Shown: piece after piece, positions 5,318-7,350 of the stretch
How the letters are laid out: every line of letters starts with the position of its first letter
How positions within the stretch are numbered: position 1 is the stretch's first letter
Assembly (NCBI GenBank): GCA_929200175.1
Contig: CAKMYR010000056.1
Coordinates: 1 to 7,350, forward strand
From: an uncultured Gammaproteobacteria bacterium
Lineage (GTDB): Bacteria > Pseudomonadota > Gammaproteobacteria > PS1 > Pseudothioglobaceae
Length of the DNA: 7,350 bases
Reading direction: 5' to 3'
Notes under the pieces: generated by a model
Told to the model about the DNA's origin: nothing
The model's input: only the letters and a program-made list of their open reading frames with translations
The model's database searches: none
Position numbers and translations under genes: made by a program

Positions 5318-6949
5318 TTATAATCTTATTTTCAAAGGTAAATCTTTTTTATTTATAAGCTCTAATTTTTTTAAAGTACCAATATCTTGCCAATATCCAT
5401 CATAATACTCTCCACTTAATTTTTTTATAGCTATTGTTTCTTCAAATATGGTTCTAAGAGTTAATTTTTTATTATTGTTTATATATTTTTTAAAAAAATT
5501 AGGATGATAAATACCAATGCCTGAAAATGTATATTTTTTATCTCCATCAATATTAATTTGATTATTATTTATAGCAAAATCTCCAGCTAAATTATGTTCT
5601 GGATTATCAACCATTATTAAATGAGCTAATGAATTATAAGGAAGTCTAAGCAAAGATAAATCATAATCACATAATATATCACTGTTTATTATTAAAAAAG
5701 GTTTTTCACCTAATAGATTTAAGGCATTTATAACTCCGCCAGCAGTTTCTAATAGCTTATTTGATTCATCACTATACTTTATATTAACATTAAATTTTTC
5801 GCCGTTTCCAAGTTGATTTTTTATTTTATTTCCTAAATAACCTATATTGATTACTATATTATTAATCTTAGTTTTTTTAATTGCATCAATAGAATATTCA
5901 ATTAAAGCAAAGTCTTTGATTTTAATTAAGGGTTTTGGAGTATTTTTAGTTAAAGGCATCATTCTTTTACCCATGCCAGCGGCTAAAATCATTGCATATT
6001 CCGGTTTATCTGCTAAATAAAAAATATCTTTAAGTTTAGCTAATTCTGGGTATTTATTTATAACATCTAAAATATACTTATTTACTAATGGAATTGTCTT
6101 TAAATATTTATGTTTATTATCTCGTATTGATAAGCGTTTGAAAATTCCTAATATTTTAATATGACGTTGCAACCCCATTAAATCAAACTGTTTTAAAAAT
6201 TTATCAAAACTTATAGCAATATTTGCTTTATTAAAATAATATTTAAGTAGCTCAATTAATATATCGGGCTTAATTTCAAAATAAGCATCTTTTAATAAAG
6301 AAACTAAATCATAAGTATTAGAGCCAATAATCGCATCTTGAAAATCAATTACCCCTAATTTAGAATTAGGCAACATCATTAAATTACAAGAATGATAATC
6401 TTTGTGCACAAAAACTTGTTTAGAGTTTAGGGCATTTTCAGCTAATAAATTAAATACTTTTTTAAGCTTTAAAATTTGTTTATTATTTAATTTTGGAAAG
6501 TACCAATCAATTGATAATTGCATTTCATTAATTAATAATTCATTATCGTATTTTTCAATATCAATTGATTTTGTTGCTATTGATTGAATTTTGATTAAAG
6601 TGTCAATTGCGGTTTTATAATAATCAATTGAAAATGAATTTTGAAGCTTGTCTAAAAAAAAATCATCGCCTAAATCTTCTATTAATAAAAATCCTTGCTC
6701 TAAATTAGAGTGAATAATTTTTGGAGCATAAATATCATTTTTTATTAAAATTTTAGCTATTTTAACAAAGGATTCACAGCATTCTTTTTCTGGCGGAGCA
6801 TCCATAACAATAAAGCTTAAATTATTATGTTTTATTCTAAAATAATTACGAAAACTAGCATCATTACTTGAACTAACAATAGTAAAACTATTATCATTAA
6901 AATAATCAATCAAAAAATTATTAAGAAGATTAAAGCGTTTATCCGCCAT
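5318..6949 (-). CDS. amgK-murU: Fused N-acetylmuramate/N-acetylglucosamine 1-kinase (AmgK) and MurNAc-1-P uridylyltransferase (MurU)
   Basis: A 543-residue cytoplasmic bifunctional protein of the cell-wall recycling route that makes UDP-MurNAc without MurA/MurB. Residues 1 to about 312 are an aminoglycoside-phosphotransferase-fold kinase like AmgK: 'SNDASFRNYF' (28-37), 'VMDAPPEKE' (48-56), 'LLIEDLGDD' (88-96), catalytic loop 'HKDYHSCN' (182-189, D184) and metal site 'DFQD' (202-205). Residues about 318-543 are a sugar nucleotidyltransferase like MurU: 'MILAAGMGKRMMPLT' (320-334), 'PKPL' (338-341), 'NSDILCDYD' (422-430), 'VDNPEHN', 'TFSGIGIYHP' and 'WQDIGT' (520-525). In Pseudomonas the two are separate adjacent genes; here they join through a short linker (YLADKPEY, 311-318) with no stop. 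Both active sites look intact. The ATG at 6949 overlaps the upstream aminotransferase by 11 nt and has no Shine-Dalgarno sequence, suggesting coupled translation. The precise sugar preference is inferred. Confidence 0.88.
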   Translation of the reverse strand: MADKRFNLLNNFLIDYFNDNSFTIVSSSNDASFRNYFRIKHNNLSFIVMDAPPEKECCESFVKIAKILIKNDIYAPKIIHSNLEQGFLLIEDLGDDFFLDKLQNSFSIDYYKTAIDTLIKIQSIATKSIDIEKYDNELLINEMQLSIDWYFPKLNNKQILKLKKVFNLLAENALNSKQVFVHKDYHSCNLMMLPNSKLGVIDFQDAIIGSNTYDLVSLLKDAYFEIKPDILIELLKYYFNKANIAISFDKFLKQFDLMGLQRHIKILGIFKRLSIRDNKHKYLKTIPLVNKYILDVINKYPELAKLKDIFYLADKPEYAMILAAGMGKRMMPLTKNTPKPLIKIKDFALIEYSIDAIKKTKINNIVINIGYLGNKIKNQLGNGEKFNVNIKYSDESNKLLETAGGVINALNLLGEKPFLIINSDILCDYDLSLLRLPYNSLAHLIMVDNPEHNLAGDFAINNNQINIDGDKKYTFSGIGIYHPNFFKKYINNNKKLTLRTIFEETIAIKKLSGEYYDGYWQDIGTLKKLELINKKDLPLKIRL

Positions 6950-7350
6950 TTTTTAAATTTTGATATTGATCATAAACACAATCCCATTTTTCACAAACTA
7001 TGCCTTTATTAATCATTTTATTATCAAGTATATTAATTGGCATTAATTCACGACTTGCACTAGAGATCCATAATCCATCTGCATTATATGCATCTTCTAA
7101 AGAAAAAGATTTTTCTAAAAAATTTATATTACATGCTTTTAAGCTTTTTATTATTAAATAACGAGTTATGCCAGATATAATTTTATTGTCAGCAGGGTGG
7201 GTAAGTAATTCATTATTTTTTAACATAAAAACATTAGAGCTAGCGCCTTCGGTAATTTTATTATCACGGGTTAAAATTACTTCTTCTGATTTATTTTGCT
7301 TTGCAGTCTGAGAATAAAGGATATTTGCTAATAAAGATGTAGATTTTATA
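6939..7350 (-). CDS. Class IV aminotransferase, probably D-amino-acid (D-alanine) transaminase (partial, N-terminus outside window)
   Basis: The last 136 codons of a PLP-dependent class IV aminotransferase; the frame is open to the window edge, so the internal ATG at 7226 is not the start. 'KITEGASSNVFMLKNNELLTHP' region: TEGASSNVF carries the Glu that contacts the PLP ring nitrogen in this fold. Then come 'IISGITR' (phosphate-binding loop), 'SLEDAYNADGLWISSASRELMP' (usual SS/TS-x-x-E-(I/V/L)-MP site) and 'DNKMINKGI'. The 'IKSTSLLANIL' start of the visible part matches the D-amino-acid transaminase pattern better than branched-chain aminotransferase or aminodeoxychorismate lyase, but these relatives cannot be excluded without the N-terminal half, which holds the catalytic lysine. 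A D-alanine/D-glutamate role would fit the next gene, which makes UDP-MurNAc: both feed peptidoglycan precursors, and the two genes overlap by 11 nt (6949-6939). Confidence 0.8.
   Translation of the reverse strand, partial: IKSTSLLANILYSQTAKQNKSEEVILTRDNKITEGASSNVFMLKNNELLTHPADNKIISGITRYLIIKSLKACNINFLEKSFSLEDAYNADGLWISSASRELMPINILDNKMINKGIVCEKWDCVYDQYQNLKNGG

Noticed and set aside
5307..5318. 12-bp A/T palindrome after amgK-murU as a terminator
   Set aside because: All A/T, with no G:C stem and no U-tract of note; expected by chance in this composition.
6402..6587. Plus-strand open frame of 61 codons inside amgK-murU
   Set aside because: Antisense to the AmgK catalytic domain, which is clearly coding on the other strand.
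6939..7226. The 95-codon frame starting at the ATG at 7226 as a complete small gene
   Set aside because: The same frame stays open upstream to the window edge and encodes the conserved TEGASSNVF motif, so this ATG (Met42 of the visible part) is internal.

Overview
The window suggests a very A+T-rich proteobacterium (about three-quarters A+T by eye), most likely a gammaproteobacterium with a reduced or streamlined genome. The ValRS carries the 'LEKRT..MMQP' insert, which I associate with gamma/betaproteobacterial ValRS. The DnaX C-terminus resembles the alpha-binding tail of E. coli tau. The AmgK and MurU halves resemble the Pseudomonas proteins. This placement is an inference; I could not run a phylogeny. 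UGA is used as a stop codon, so the code looks standard.

Every gene lies on the minus strand, so the reading order runs from position 7350 down to 1. (a) 7350-5318, peptidoglycan precursor supply: the C-terminal part of a class IV (D-amino-acid) aminotransferase overlaps by 11 nt a single reading frame that joins an AmgK-type sugar-1-kinase to a MurU-type nucleotidyltransferase. (b) 5280-3210, a protein-export RNA plus a replication block: a 4.5S/SRP RNA gene, then dnaX (tau subunit of the clamp loader), then ybaB/ebfC. (c) 3209-3000, a non-coding gap with a likely extended -10 promoter. (d) 2996-1: valS, overlapping by 4 nt (ATGA) the start of a secreted SH3-domain protein of YgiM type that runs off the window.

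Functionally this is mostly housekeeping. The aminotransferase would supply D-alanine or D-glutamate. The kinase/nucleotidyltransferase fusion would convert recycled MurNAc to UDP-MurNAc, bypassing the MurA/MurB route, so the first two genes look like one coupled peptidoglycan unit. The SRP RNA sits about 20 nt upstream of dnaX and probably shares its transcript.

I found no mobile element, CRISPR array, tRNA or defence system, and no evidence of a new multi-gene system. The points most worth checking are the A10 tract in dnaX exactly at the domain III/IV boundary (a candidate site for making the short gamma form) and the AmgK-MurU fusion with its coupling to the D-amino-acid aminotransferase.
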